This document shows, piece by piece, positions 1-7,163 of a DNA stretch of 31,189 nt. The position numbers and the translations under genes were made by a program. The DNA is from a virus: the IMG/VR virus record IMGVR_UViG_3300020347_000681, positions 1 through 31,189 of that record. The stretch is one strand, 5' to 3'. A model generated the notes under the pieces. That model did not search any database, was not told where the DNA came from, and was given only the letters and a program-made list of their open reading frames with translations. The first letter of the stretch is position 1. The number at the start of each line of letters is the position of its first letter.

Positions 1-221
1 TCACCTTCACCCGTAACAGATTGTTCACCATTACGTTCAAAACTAATCTCCCAATCTATGTAATCATAGTCATCGATGTGTTCGTCACCGCTGATGTTTA
101 CATTCAATCGACCACCATCGTCAAGTTTAACTGAGGAACGATACTCTTGTTTCCCGTCCTTCTTTAACACAGCAGGATACGGGTTATCGAGTGTTTCAAT
201 GAGTTGCTTATATCCTAACAT
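1..221 (-). CDS. Hypothetical phage protein, 3' end cut off by window edge
   Basis: An open frame starts at the ATG complementary to 219-221 and runs off the left edge, giving 73 complete codons. The start overlaps the gene 53 stop as TAATG, so translation is probably coupled to it. The visible part begins MLGYKQLIETLDNPYP and continues as a polar, acidic segment with a WEISFERNG stretch. Small proteins with a LDNPYP-like start and a W-E-(I/V)-F element occur in other marine T4-like phages, but I know of no function for them. Position next to 53 and 48 suggests late expression and perhaps a structural role; that is inference only. Confidence 0.7.
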   Translation of the reverse strand, partial: MLGYKQLIETLDNPYPAVLKKDGKQEYRSSVKLDDGGRLNVNISGDEHIDDYDYIDWEISFERNGEQSVTGEG

Positions 222-598
222 TAGTTGACCTCCCGTACATAGTACACGATATTTTCATCATTATCACTCTGTGTCCATGCGACGACATCATCACCAGTCA
301 ACCCCGATTTCTCTTCGTATTTGTCAATGATGTAATTATTGAATGTAAATTCGTCCATCGGCCAAGCATGATAGGGGTCAAGAATGTTATTAGCGAGATA
401 AACCAACCAAACGTAATCTGTCGAACCGTAATAAAACAACGCAATGTCTTCGGGTCGTTCACCTTCTTTTACGGTGTATGGCAAGAAAAGATACGGGTTA
501 TTAGAAATACTTCGCATGAAATTATTTCTTCGCGTGATATCTTTTACCAATCTACCTTGATAATTGATCGTTGGAAATGGAGCAAAGTATTTGGTCAT
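221..598 (-). CDS. 53: Baseplate wedge subunit gp53
   Basis: The 125-aa product matches the T4 gp53 family. It has an N-terminal YFAPFPTINYQGR segment, then DITRR, then the diagnostic GERPEDIALFYYGSTDYVW stretch near residues 46-64 and an NNILDPYHAWPM segment near 70-82. In T4, gp53 is a peripheral wedge protein that joins neighbouring baseplate wedges during assembly around the hub. The gene is 3 nt downstream of gene 48 on the same strand and its TAA overlaps the next ATG, so 48, 53 and the following gene form one late transcription unit. T4 gp53 is longer (about 196 aa); the shorter form keeps the conserved N-terminal core. Confidence 0.9.
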   Translation of the reverse strand: MTKYFAPFPTINYQGRLVKDITRRNNFMRSISNNPYLFLPYTVKEGERPEDIALFYYGSTDYVWLVYLANNILDPYHAWPMDEFTFNNYIIDKYEEKSGLTGDDVVAWTQSDNDENIVYYVREVN

Positions 599-601
599 GT
601 C

Positions 602-1645
602 TTATCCTGTGTTCTCTTGGTTCTCACCTGAAGGTTCTGCCTCGGTCTGTGGCTCTGTTTGTACTGTGTCTGGGTAATCTTCCTTAGTGTGAATACTCAA
701 TTCATTAAACGTGATACTGAGTGTGACTGCTACGGGTTTACCACCCTTTAAAACAGCCATTTGACCACCACCGCCATAATCTACAGTTAGATTTGAAATC
801 ATGCAAGGCTTGAATCGTTGCCAATGCGAAGGGTCAACACCAAGAAGTTCAATAAAAACAACCGATGGGTAATTAAGTAGAGCTCTATTCACATCACCGA
901 GACCATCAATACTACCATACGAAGGCAATATATTCTGTCGAATGAGTGTTATGATATTCTTAATGCCTTCAGAATCTTGTTCATTTTCTGGAAATAGATC
1001 CCATTGCATTGTATAGCTTTTTAAATCGACACCTTCAAATGCAAGTGTCTCATTTGGGTTGATTGCCGCGCCACCGGCTGCACTCATTGCACGACCGATG
1101 TCACCCGAATAATTTTGCATCAGGTATGAGAGAATTTGAGAGACATTCTGGCCACTCATATTCAATGTACTCATTAGGTCTTTTTTGACCTGGTCGGGAT
1201 TGGCGTTTATATTTTCACCAATATTCTTTAATTTACTGAGTACGCTTCCACCTGCACTAGCCGCATCTTTAACAGCACCAGCCGCAGCAGTACCAGCACC
1301 AGCAATTGTACCACCTAATGCACTAGAAGCAAACGATGAAAGTCTTTCTGCTGCAAAACTTCTTTCAAACCCATTTACCTTGATACCATTCTGATCTGAT
1401 AACTGTTTGGGGAAAGGCAATTCAACTGATTGATTATTGACAACGTCAGGTCCAGAATCTTGCTTTAAACTTTGGTAAATGCCACTTGTGAGCGTGGAAT
1501 AAGACCCAGACCCGGTGGTTTGTGCATAATCGTATTCTTTGAATAAGAGTAAAATGCCGTGTGGATATGGTGTGCTCGGAAAGGAAAGCAAAGAGTTCTT
1601 TTTCTTCTGCCTCTCTGCTAACTGAGGACGATTAAATTTGGCCAT
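602..1645 (-). CDS. 48: Baseplate tail-tube cap protein gp48
   Basis: The 347-aa product resembles gp48, the baseplate protein that caps the hub and starts tail-tube polymerisation. Support includes a central Ala/Gly-rich segment (residues about 105-135), a YTMQWDLFPENEQDSEGI motif like the W-D-(L/F)-x-P motif of gp48, and a C-terminal FKPCMISNLTVDYGGGGQ ... VTLSITFNELSIHTKEDYP segment resembling the end of T4 gp48. The tail after about residue 325 is Glu/Gln/Thr rich. The ATG at 1645 follows an AGGTGG Shine-Dalgarno, and an exact TATAAATA late promoter lies about 46 nt upstream. Gene 53 follows at 3 nt. A gp54-type assignment is possible but less likely given the C-terminal match. Confidence 0.75.
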   Translation of the reverse strand: MAKFNRPQLAERQKKKNSLLSFPSTPYPHGILLLFKEYDYAQTTGSGSYSTLTSGIYQSLKQDSGPDVVNNQSVELPFPKQLSDQNGIKVNGFERSFAAERLSSFASSALGGTIAGAGTAAAGAVKDAASAGGSVLSKLKNIGENINANPDQVKKDLMSTLNMSGQNVSQILSYLMQNYSGDIGRAMSAAGGAAINPNETLAFEGVDLKSYTMQWDLFPENEQDSEGIKNIITLIRQNILPSYGSIDGLGDVNRALLNYPSVVFIELLGVDPSHWQRFKPCMISNLTVDYGGGGQMAVLKGGKPVAVTLSITFNELSIHTKEDYPDTVQTEPQTEAEPSGENQENTG

Positions 1646-1663
1646 TTATAACCACCTGTTTTG

Positions 1664-1671
1664 AATAAATA
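1664..1671 (+). promoter_or_regulatory. Possible late promoter AATAAATA for the gene 4 operon
   Basis: The plus strand reads AATAAATA, one mismatch from the T4 late consensus TATAAATA, about 50 nt before the gene 4 ATG at 1721. It would overlap the divergent late promoter region of gene 48 and give back-to-back late transcription of the two tail/head operons. A one-mismatch octamer in AT-rich DNA is weak evidence, so the position carries most of the weight. Confidence 0.35.
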
Positions 1672-1690
1672 CAATAGCTACCTATCAGTT

Positions 1691-1698
1691 TATTTATA
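1691..1698 (-). promoter_or_regulatory. T4-type late promoter TATAAATA upstream of gene 48
   Basis: The minus strand reads exactly TATAAATA, the -10-like element recognised by gp55-containing RNA polymerase in T4. Transcription would start near 1684 and give a leader of roughly 40 nt before the gene 48 ATG. A phage gp55 gene is present in this window at 25460-25933. There is no TTGACA-like -35, as expected for this class. Confidence 0.65.
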
Positions 1699-1720
1699 TG
1701 AAAATGCGAAGAGAGACACA

Positions 1721-2176
1721 ATGGCGTATAGTGGGAAATTTAGACCTAAAAATCCACAAAAGTACAAGGGAGATCCTACCACTATTATTTATAGATCTTT
1801 GTGGGAATTTAAGTTTTTTAGGCACGTAGATGTCAATCCAGATGTAATTTGGTGGCAATCTGAAGAAGTGATCGTACCTTATAGGTCACCAATCGATAGT
1901 AGAATACATAGATACTTTCCAGATGTGATTGTACATGCAAAAAGAAAAGATGGCTCTAAGGGAACTACGATGATTGAAATAAAGCCATATAAACAAACGC
2001 TTCCACCAGACCCAAGGAAGAAAAACGCAACAAAAACTGGTAGAGTATCGCGACGATATTTAAACGAGGTCAAGACATGGGGCATCAATGATGCAAAATG
2101 GAAGGCCGCAAGAAATTATTGTGCTGATAGAGGCTGGGACTTTATCATCATGACGGAAAAGGAATTAGGGGTATAA
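1721..2176 (+). CDS. 4: Head completion nuclease-fold protein gp4
   Basis: The 151-aa product matches T4 gp4 (gp50/65 locus), which acts late in head completion before tail joining. From the ATG at 1721 it begins MAYSGKFRPKNPQKYKGD, then IIYRSLWE and HRYFPDVIV, the arrangement of a TnsA-like restriction-endonuclease fold. Putative metal and catalytic residues are Glu29, Asp68 and the EIK pair at 86-88. An upstream in-frame TTG at 1661 would add 20 residues with no family match, while the ATG at 1721 follows a GAAGAGAGA ribosome site and gives the family's normal N-terminus. The TAA is 1 nt from the next start, so the two genes are coupled. Confidence 0.88.
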   Translation: MAYSGKFRPKNPQKYKGDPTTIIYRSLWEFKFFRHVDVNPDVIWWQSEEVIVPYRSPIDSRIHRYFPDVIVHAKRKDGSKGTTMIEIKPYKQTLPPDPRKKNATKTGRVSRRYLNEVKTWGINDAKWKAARNYCADRGWDFIIMTEKELGV

Positions 2177-2177
2177 A

Positions 2178-2789
2178 TTGGCACAGATTTTTGATCAGGT
2201 TCTAGCAAAAGGTATTCGTGCAGGTAATGTACCAGCTCGTACTGCCAAGGCAAGAGAGTGGTACCGAAATCAGGCGAAGGCTATGGCCAAGTCTGGTGCT
2301 AAGAGTGGTGTTACCGGTGAGAATGTTCTTAAGCAATCAAAAAGCACAATGACTGGTACACCAAGAATGGGCAATATGTACCTATTCGAATATGATGCCA
2401 AGCATAAAGATAAACTACCTTACTGGGATAGATTCCCACTCATTTTCCCAATAAATAAAGCAAAGGGTGGTTTTATGGGCATTAATGTGCATTATCTACC
2501 ACCAATACTTCGTGCAAGGTTAATGGATGCGTTGTACGGAACACTTACAAATAAAAAGTATGATGAAACAACAAGATTACAAATATCATACGAGTTATTA
2601 AACAGCGCGGCAAAATTTAAAGAATTTAAACCTTGTATCAAACACTATTTAAATTCTCAGATGCGATCTAGGTTCGCTTATATTAGTCCCAGCGAATGGG
2701 ACATTGCCTTATTCTTACCAATGGCCAAATTTGTCGGGGCATCGAAACAGAAAGTCTATGCCGACTCAAGAAAAATTATCAGGGGATAA
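2178..2789 (+). CDS. 2: DNA end protector gp2-like protein
   Basis: This 203-aa basic protein follows gene 4 with a 1-nt gap and starts at TTG 2178, supported by a TAGGGG ribosome site about 6 nt upstream; no ATG fits. The N-terminal 60 residues are Lys/Arg/Ala rich and probably flexible. The core has KDKLPYWDRFPLIFPI, GGFMGINVHYLPP and a C-terminal segment ending near YISPSEWDIALFLPMAKF. Similar core motifs occur in marine T4-like proteins annotated as gp2, the protein that caps packaged DNA ends and blocks RecBCD. Adjacency of 2 and 4 matches T4. I infer the gp2 call from context plus remembered motif likeness; an unrelated virion protein cannot be excluded. Confidence 0.55.
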   Translation: MAQIFDQVLAKGIRAGNVPARTAKAREWYRNQAKAMAKSGAKSGVTGENVLKQSKSTMTGTPRMGNMYLFEYDAKHKDKLPYWDRFPLIFPINKAKGGFMGINVHYLPPILRARLMDALYGTLTNKKYDETTRLQISYELLNSAAKFKEFKPCIKHYLNSQMRSRFAYISPSEWDIALFLPMAKFVGASKQKVYADSRKIIRG

Positions 2790-2791
2790 AA

Positions 2792-3574
2792 ATGCCGTTC
2801 GACATTACTCAATTCAAATCAGCAATGAATCGATTCGGTGGGCCGGCTCGTTCTTCCCTCTTTGAGGTTACAGTCACTCCATATAAGGATGGTTCCATAG
2901 GTACAAACAGAGCCTTTGGAACTCGAGAATTTTCATTCTTTTGTAAGACAGTAAACATGCCCGGTATCGTTTTCGCCACAGCAGAAAATGCCCAGGTAGG
3001 TCAATTGCCCACAGCGATGCCAACGGGCATCTCAGCAAGACCACTTGAGACTATTTTTATGTGTGATTCAGATCACCAGGTATTGTCATTCTTTCACCAA
3101 TGGGCACAGAATGTCATGAACTATGGCACAAAGGGTGGACCATTTGCTCAGATCGATAATAAATTACCCTTTGAGATAGGCTATCGTGATGAATATGCTT
3201 GTCGTGTGACTGTCAGACATTACAGTACAGAAAGCTTTTCAAACAAATATTATGAGGTCATTTTAGATAAGTGCTATCCAACCATTGTCGGTGACCTCGA
3301 TCTATCGTGGGAAAACAACGACAGCTATCTCACGCTACCAGTCTCGTTCAATTATAAGAGAATCGAATACTCTGGTGAAAAGTCTGGATCGCCCACATCT
3401 CGTTTAAATCGCGGTACTGGCCTACTTGATATTCTTGGTGCTGTGGCAGGATTTGCAGATGTCGTAAGACAAACAACTAGGGGTGGAAAACCAACATCAA
3501 TTCAAGATGCTGTAAACAGAGTGACAAGGGTTACAGATTCATTTGATAATATTAGCAATACGCTAGGAATTTAA
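2792..3574 (+). CDS. Tail-tube-fold protein, probable baseplate tube initiator gp54-like
   Basis: The 260-aa product begins MPFDITQFKSAMNRFGGPARSS, then a beta-rich region with FFCKTVNMPG (about 47-56), TAMPTGISARPLETIF and VLSFFHQWAQNVMNYG, then CYPTIVGDLDLSW and LPVSFNYKRIEYS. This pattern (CK-x-x-x-(M/L)PG near residue 50, a W after the third strand, YPT...L...(F/Y)..Y near the end) is that of the gp19/gp54 tail-tube superfamily. The length and the C-terminal 50-residue extension fit gp54 better than the shorter tube protein gp19. Start 2792 follows AGGGGATA. The frame also opens upstream at 2696, but that part overlaps the previous gene and lacks a ribosome site. Confidence 0.6.
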   Translation: MPFDITQFKSAMNRFGGPARSSLFEVTVTPYKDGSIGTNRAFGTREFSFFCKTVNMPGIVFATAENAQVGQLPTAMPTGISARPLETIFMCDSDHQVLSFFHQWAQNVMNYGTKGGPFAQIDNKLPFEIGYRDEYACRVTVRHYSTESFSNKYYEVILDKCYPTIVGDLDLSWENNDSYLTLPVSFNYKRIEYSGEKSGSPTSRLNRGTGLLDILGAVAGFADVVRQTTRGGKPTSIQDAVNRVTRVTDSFDNISNTLGI

Positions 3575-3591
3575 ATTATTAGGAGTATATT

Positions 3592-4293
3592 ATGGCTTTG
3601 CCAAAAATCGACTTACCGATTTCTGAAATGGAGTTGCCATCAACTGGCAAGAAAATAAAATATAGACCATTTACGGTTAAGGAAGAAAAGATTCTACTGG
3701 TTGCGCAAGAATCAGAAGATCCAGAACAAGAATTGCTTGCAGCAAGACAGATAGTAAATAATTGCTTGATTGAATATGACGTTTCTAATCTGGCAATGTT
3801 TGACCTAGAATATGTGCTTTTACAATTACGATCTAGGTCAGTAGATAATAACGTATCGTTTACAATCACTGATCCCGATACAGAAGAAACGGTAGTATTA
3901 GATCTTGACATTACAGCAGTAAAGGTGACAAAGGATGATCGCCACACGAATGAGGTAAGGGTCAATGATGAATATGTTTTGTTTTTAAAGTATCCGACCA
4001 TTGATGAGTTTGCACAGATTATTAAGTTAAACCCAAAAGACCCACTTGTGAATTATTATATCATGGTTGCTTGTTTGGAAAAGGTTGCTTCAGAAGATGA
4101 GATTCACGATTTTAGTGAATATACGCAAGAAGAAATTGATACATTTATGGAAGAAATGCCAGGTGAGGTAATTAAGGGTGTTCAATTATTTTTTGAGACG
4201 ATGCCTAAATTACGTCACGAGATGAAATATAAGAACAAAGAAGGAAATGAAAAGACATTCGTTGTGGAGGGTATGCGCAGTTTTTTTTCCTAA
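3592..4293 (+). CDS. 26: Baseplate hub assembly protein gp26 (T4_baseplate family), candidate frameshift donor
   Basis: The 233-aa product carries the gp26 family signature: ELPSTGKKIKYRPFTVKEEKIL near residues 14-35, RQIVNNCLIEYDV, FDLEYVLLQLRSRSV and a C-terminal GVQLFFETMPKL segment. In T4, gp26 is required for hub assembly and is not a major virion component. The start follows TTAGGAG. The last codons are TTT TTT TCC TAA inside a run of eight T. The stop overlaps the next ATG (TAATG), and a strong stem-loop follows immediately. A -1 slip would replace the last residue and stop with a 55-residue extension, giving a 287-aa fusion. That behaviour would be like the tail assembly chaperones of lambda and its relatives. 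Confidence 0.85.
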   Translation: MALPKIDLPISEMELPSTGKKIKYRPFTVKEEKILLVAQESEDPEQELLAARQIVNNCLIEYDVSNLAMFDLEYVLLQLRSRSVDNNVSFTITDPDTEETVVLDLDITAVKVTKDDRHTNEVRVNDEYVLFLKYPTIDEFAQIIKLNPKDPLVNYYIMVACLEKVASEDEIHDFSEYTQEEIDTFMEEMPGEVIKGVQLFFETMPKLRHEMKYKNKEGNEKTFVVEGMRSFFS

Positions 4294-4352
4294 TGCTGTG
4301 CCATATTAGTCTTGGCGATTTTTATCAAATGGTGTTCGCCTTGGCACAGCAT
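4281..4352 (+). promoter_or_regulatory. Candidate programmed -1 ribosomal frameshift signal: slippery T8, 5-nt spacer, 11-bp stem-loop
   Basis: The zero frame of gene 26 reads T TTT TTT at 4281-4287, a heptamer on which P- and A-site tRNAs can both re-pair in the -1 frame. A 5-nt spacer (4288-4292) leads to a perfect 11-bp stem, arms 4293-4303 and 4342-4352, ATGCTGTGCCA against TGGCACAGCAT. An inner 5-bp helix pairs 4314-4318 with 4336-4340, leaving a 17-nt apical loop. The -1 frame reads TTC CTA ATG and continues into the 53-codon gene with no stop. All three elements of a classical frameshift signal are therefore visible; that it works is inference. Confidence 0.7.
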
Positions 4353-4454
4353 CATAAATATTCGATATCGGATATTGAAGGGATGATTCCTTACGAAAGG
4401 GATTTATATTTTCAAATGTTAATTAACTACATTGAGAAGCAGAAGGAGACCTAA
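4293..4454 (+). CDS. Small tail assembly protein, frameshift extension of gp26 (GT-like T domain candidate)
   Basis: A 53-codon frame runs from ATG 4293 (overlapping the gene 26 stop as TAATG) to TAA at 4452-4454. It encodes a helical peptide with FYQMVFALAQHHKYSISDIE and IPYERDLYFQMLINYIE segments. The gene is too short for ordinary calling but is clearly coding: it is open throughout, overlaps both neighbours by one A, and its 3' end holds the AGAAGGAGA ribosome site of the next gene. It lies in the -1 frame relative to gene 26. It could be made separately by re-initiation or as the C-terminal part of a gp26 fusion. Order and size match the T part of G-T chaperones; a distant gp51 counterpart is another possibility. 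Confidence 0.72.
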   Translation: MLCHISLGDFYQMVFALAQHHKYSISDIEGMIPYERDLYFQMLINYIEKQKET

Positions 4455-4732
4455 TGAAACTTGATCAGAAATTCGAAAATCCACACGGTACCAAGTTGGC
4501 CCTGCTCGAACGAGAAACTCGTAAGATGAAAAAGACCAACGCGAAGAAAGAGTACCTTAAGATGCGTATTTCAATGTTGAAAATTGAACGAGACAATCCT
4601 AATAATGATGACTATGATTCTCAATGGTACAATAGACTCATACAAGAACTAGAATGGGCTGAAAGCATACTTCTCAGTGATAACTACCCTAAGACTAGTA
4701 ATTGTTTTATGGAGAACGAATTAAATGGCTGA
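4454..4732 (+). CDS. Small charged protein of unknown function in tail operon
   Basis: The 92-aa product is rich in Lys and Glu with predicted helical segments (residues about 14-50, then 57-75), and no family is recognised. The ATG overlaps the previous stop by one base and follows AGAAGGAGA. Its own stop lies 8 nt inside the tape-measure-like gene, so it is tightly coupled to both. Its place between a chaperone-like gene and a tape-measure-like gene suggests an assembly role, perhaps a scaffold or chaperone for the long protein. That is inference from position. Confidence 0.7.
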   Translation: MKLDQKFENPHGTKLALLERETRKMKKTNAKKEYLKMRISMLKIERDNPNNDDYDSQWYNRLIQELEWAESILLSDNYPKTSNCFMENELNG

Positions 4733-6554
4733 ATTATCGGCTGAAACACAAGCCATCGTCGAAAGGCTCCAAGCAGAAGGTAAACTTTTAAGGAATACCG
4801 GCTCAAATTCAATTCGATCTGTGAAGGTTGAATTGTCAAAATTTGAAGGCATCTTTAATACTATCTCAAACAATATCACTTCGCAAACGGAGACAATGAG
4901 AGCATCAATGGGTGCTCAGGCAGATATTGCAGAGAGAGAAAGAGAACAGGCTGCACGACAACGAGCGTTTGATGATTTGGAACAAGATTCTGAATCTGCA
5001 GAATTAAAAGCCTTACGCGATAAGGTAGAGACACAGAAGCTTAAGAATGATTTGGCGTCAGAAAAGGATAAGGCCAAAGGCGATGGTCTCTTTAAGAAGT
5101 TAAGTGGTCTTGGTGGTCTCAAAATACTTGGTGGTGGTCTTTTAGCTGTCGGTGCTCTCGCAATAGGATATGGATATCTGAATTCGAAAACCGATGGTGG
5201 TTTGGATAGAATGGTACTTGCCATTAAAGAAACTGGCTGGAAGAAGATTTCCGAGTCGATGAATCTAATTGCAGAAAAGACACCACTGATTCTTACCCAA
5301 TTAGAAAATGCATTAAAACCAGAAAACCTAGAGGCACTGGCAAAGGCAGCGGGGGCTGCAGCAGTTGCAGGTCTTGGTATTGGTGCTTTAGCCAAATTAG
5401 GACCATCTTTAATTGAAGCGGCAACTGCAGGATATTTGGTCAATGAGGTAAGAAAGGCCAGAGCTGGAACGCCTGGTACTGTTGCTCCGGGTGGAGATGG
5501 TCCTGATAAAGACAAGAAAATGAAATTTCAAAGGCCAGGCCTGAAGAGTTTTACAGTAGCTGGCCTTGCTACATATGCCCTATCTGCACTAATGCCAAAA
5601 ATTGGTGATTATATTCGTGGCAATATTATGGGTATGACACCGACTGAAATTGCAAATAAGAAGTACGATGCCATAGATTTTGGTGGGACAGTATTAAAAT
5701 ATGCTACGATCGGATCGATGTTTGGAGTAAAAGGTGCTCTTGTTGGTGCAGGAATTGGTGCAGCAATTGGTATTGGTGAAAAGATTGTAGACGTTATACG
5801 CGATGATCTTTATGATGAAGGTGCTATCACGAATAGAATGGAAGACGCGCTTGAAGAAGTAGAGCGCATCAAAACAGATGCAGAAGATAAATTGATCGCG
5901 ATGACTAAAAAGCGTGAAGAATTATCTAAGAATCTCACCGAGGCCCAGCTTGAAAATATTGGACTTGGAAATGATGCGATTCAGGCTCAGAGAGATATCG
6001 TAGATGCAGAAAAGGCAGCAATTCAGAAAGCTGCAACAGAGGCAGCCCAAACATCTGCAAGACAAATTCAGGCAGAAATTGATGAATTGACAGAGAAAGA
6101 ATTTAGAGCTAAAAGAGTAAGTCCGAATCCTAGAGGAAGAGACGAGAGTGATGAAGCCTATATGAGGGCAAAGGCTAAGTTCGATAAAGAACGTCTAGAT
6201 GAAATTTTGAGACTACAAGGGCAACAAAATCAAACAATCCAGACAGCAATAGAAGCTGGTGCAGATCCGGAAGCTATTCAAAGAACATTAAGTAGTATTG
6301 AAACTCCACCCGCTGAACGCAAAAGAGTTGCAGACCAGATGGCAAGGGATCTGGGTCTTACTCGATCCGTTAATGATATAATCAGTAGTGTCACAGGGGC
6401 ATCTACGGCCAATCAGACACCCATAATGATGCAGACAGTTAATAATGTGGTAGGTCCAACGACAACCTATAATGGTGGTTCTAACTCACAAACTACTGTA
6501 AGTGTGCCATTTCTAGGACCTGTAGGTGGCTCGGGTACAGGATTGGGTGGATAA
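4725..6554 (+). CDS. Tape-measure-like tail protein (gp29-position hub protein)
   Basis: The 609-aa product has a long helical N-terminal region with charged coiled-coil character (residues about 55-125), a Gly/Ala/Leu-rich hydrophobic segment near 128-151, another Ala-rich one near 205-225, and a Gly/Ala/Ile-rich stretch near 335-352. A second coiled-coil region (about 370-500) and a Thr/Asn/Gly-rich C-terminus follow. This make-up is typical of tape-measure proteins. T4 gp29, the hub protein that sets tail length, has 590 aa, so the size fits a T4-length tail. No sequence motif proves homology to gp29. The start at 4725 follows GGAG at 4711-4714 and overlaps the preceding gene. An alternative is another virion structural protein. 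Confidence 0.6.
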   Translation: MAELSAETQAIVERLQAEGKLLRNTGSNSIRSVKVELSKFEGIFNTISNNITSQTETMRASMGAQADIAEREREQAARQRAFDDLEQDSESAELKALRDKVETQKLKNDLASEKDKAKGDGLFKKLSGLGGLKILGGGLLAVGALAIGYGYLNSKTDGGLDRMVLAIKETGWKKISESMNLIAEKTPLILTQLENALKPENLEALAKAAGAAAVAGLGIGALAKLGPSLIEAATAGYLVNEVRKARAGTPGTVAPGGDGPDKDKKMKFQRPGLKSFTVAGLATYALSALMPKIGDYIRGNIMGMTPTEIANKKYDAIDFGGTVLKYATIGSMFGVKGALVGAGIGAAIGIGEKIVDVIRDDLYDEGAITNRMEDALEEVERIKTDAEDKLIAMTKKREELSKNLTEAQLENIGLGNDAIQAQRDIVDAEKAAIQKAATEAAQTSARQIQAEIDELTEKEFRAKRVSPNPRGRDESDEAYMRAKAKFDKERLDEILRLQGQQNQTIQTAIEAGADPEAIQRTLSSIETPPAERKRVADQMARDLGLTRSVNDIISSVTGASTANQTPIMMQTVNNVVGPTTTYNGGSNSQTTVSVPFLGPVGGSGTGLGG

Positions 6555-6577
6555 AAAAAGGGGAGCCGAAGCTCCCC
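6553..6577 (-). terminator. Rho-independent terminator after peroxiredoxin gene
   Basis: On the minus strand the sequence folds as GGGGAGC-TTCG-GCTCCCC, a perfect 7-bp GC-rich stem with a UUCG tetraloop, directly followed by seven T. It lies 17 nt past the peroxiredoxin stop and overlaps the end of the convergent plus-strand tail gene. On the plus strand no T run follows, so termination is expected only for minus-strand transcripts. Confidence 0.9.
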
Positions 6578-6594
6578 CAAACTAGCCAATTTTC

Positions 6595-7134
6595 TTAATA
6601 GCTGTATAATTTCAAATAGTCAATAATCACCTGTGGAGCAGTTTCTCCATAAGGATCATCAGTCGCATTATCTCTCATACCAGGCTCTTCAAAGAACCTT
6701 TCAATTACACCGCCTTTCACTACCATGGCATATCGCCACGATCTCATACCAAATCCAAGATTTGACTTGTCGACAAGCATACCCATCTGTCGAGTAAATG
6801 TTCCTGTTCCGTCAGGAATCATTTTTATCTTTTCAACACCTTGATCTTTTGCCCATTTATTCATTACAAATGAGTCGTTAACCGAAGCACAATAGACCTC
6901 GTCAACACCAAGCTCACGAATCAGATCATAGTTTTCTTCAAAACCTGGAACCTGAAAGGTAGAGCACGTAGGGGTAAAAGCACCCGGCAAAGAAAAGATC
7001 ACGACTCTTTTTCCATTACAAATGTCGTTTGTTGAGAGCGTCGACCAGCGATAAGGGTTATCACCACCGATAGATTCATCTCGTACACGAGTTTGAAATG
7101 TGATAGAAGGTACACGTCGTCCACTTAAAAACAT
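6595..7134 (-). CDS. Prx5-type peroxiredoxin
   Basis: The 179-aa product is a thiol peroxidase of the Prx5/redoxin type that reduces hydrogen and alkyl peroxides. The active-site motif PGAFTPTCS at residues 50-58 carries the peroxidatic Cys57. Other cysteines are Cys39 and Cys82, and the active-site Arg is likely in the MRSWRYAMVV segment. The GVDEVYCASVND and FVMNKWAKDQG blocks match the family. No glutaredoxin domain is fused. The gene is 29 nt downstream of hsp20, has a GGAGATATA ribosome site, and is followed by a strong terminator, so the two form a stress-protection operon. It probably limits oxidative damage in the infected cell. Confidence 0.93.
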   Translation of the reverse strand: MFLSGRRVPSITFQTRVRDESIGGDNPYRWSTLSTNDICNGKRVVIFSLPGAFTPTCSTFQVPGFEENYDLIRELGVDEVYCASVNDSFVMNKWAKDQGVEKIKMIPDGTGTFTRQMGMLVDKSNLGFGMRSWRYAMVVKGGVIERFFEEPGMRDNATDDPYGETAPQVIIDYLKLYSY

Positions 7135-7163
7135 ATTATATCTCCATGATAAAATTGCAAATA

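Noticed and set aside
1661-1720. TTG start extending gene 4 by 20 residues
   Set aside because: The extra residues have no counterpart in gp4 proteins, and the ATG at 1721 has both a ribosome site and the expected N-terminus.
4353-4360. CATAAATA resembling a late promoter on the plus strand
   Set aside because: It lies inside the small frameshift-partner gene, has a mismatch in the first base, and would start transcription in mid-operon before a coupled gene. Chance occurrence in AT-rich coding DNA is the simpler reading.
4916-5515. Long minus-strand open frame opposite the tape-measure-like gene
   Set aside because: Composition is Ser/Pro/Ala rich as expected from the antisense of a Gly/Ala coding region. 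No ribosome site or family match, and the plus-strand gene is well supported.
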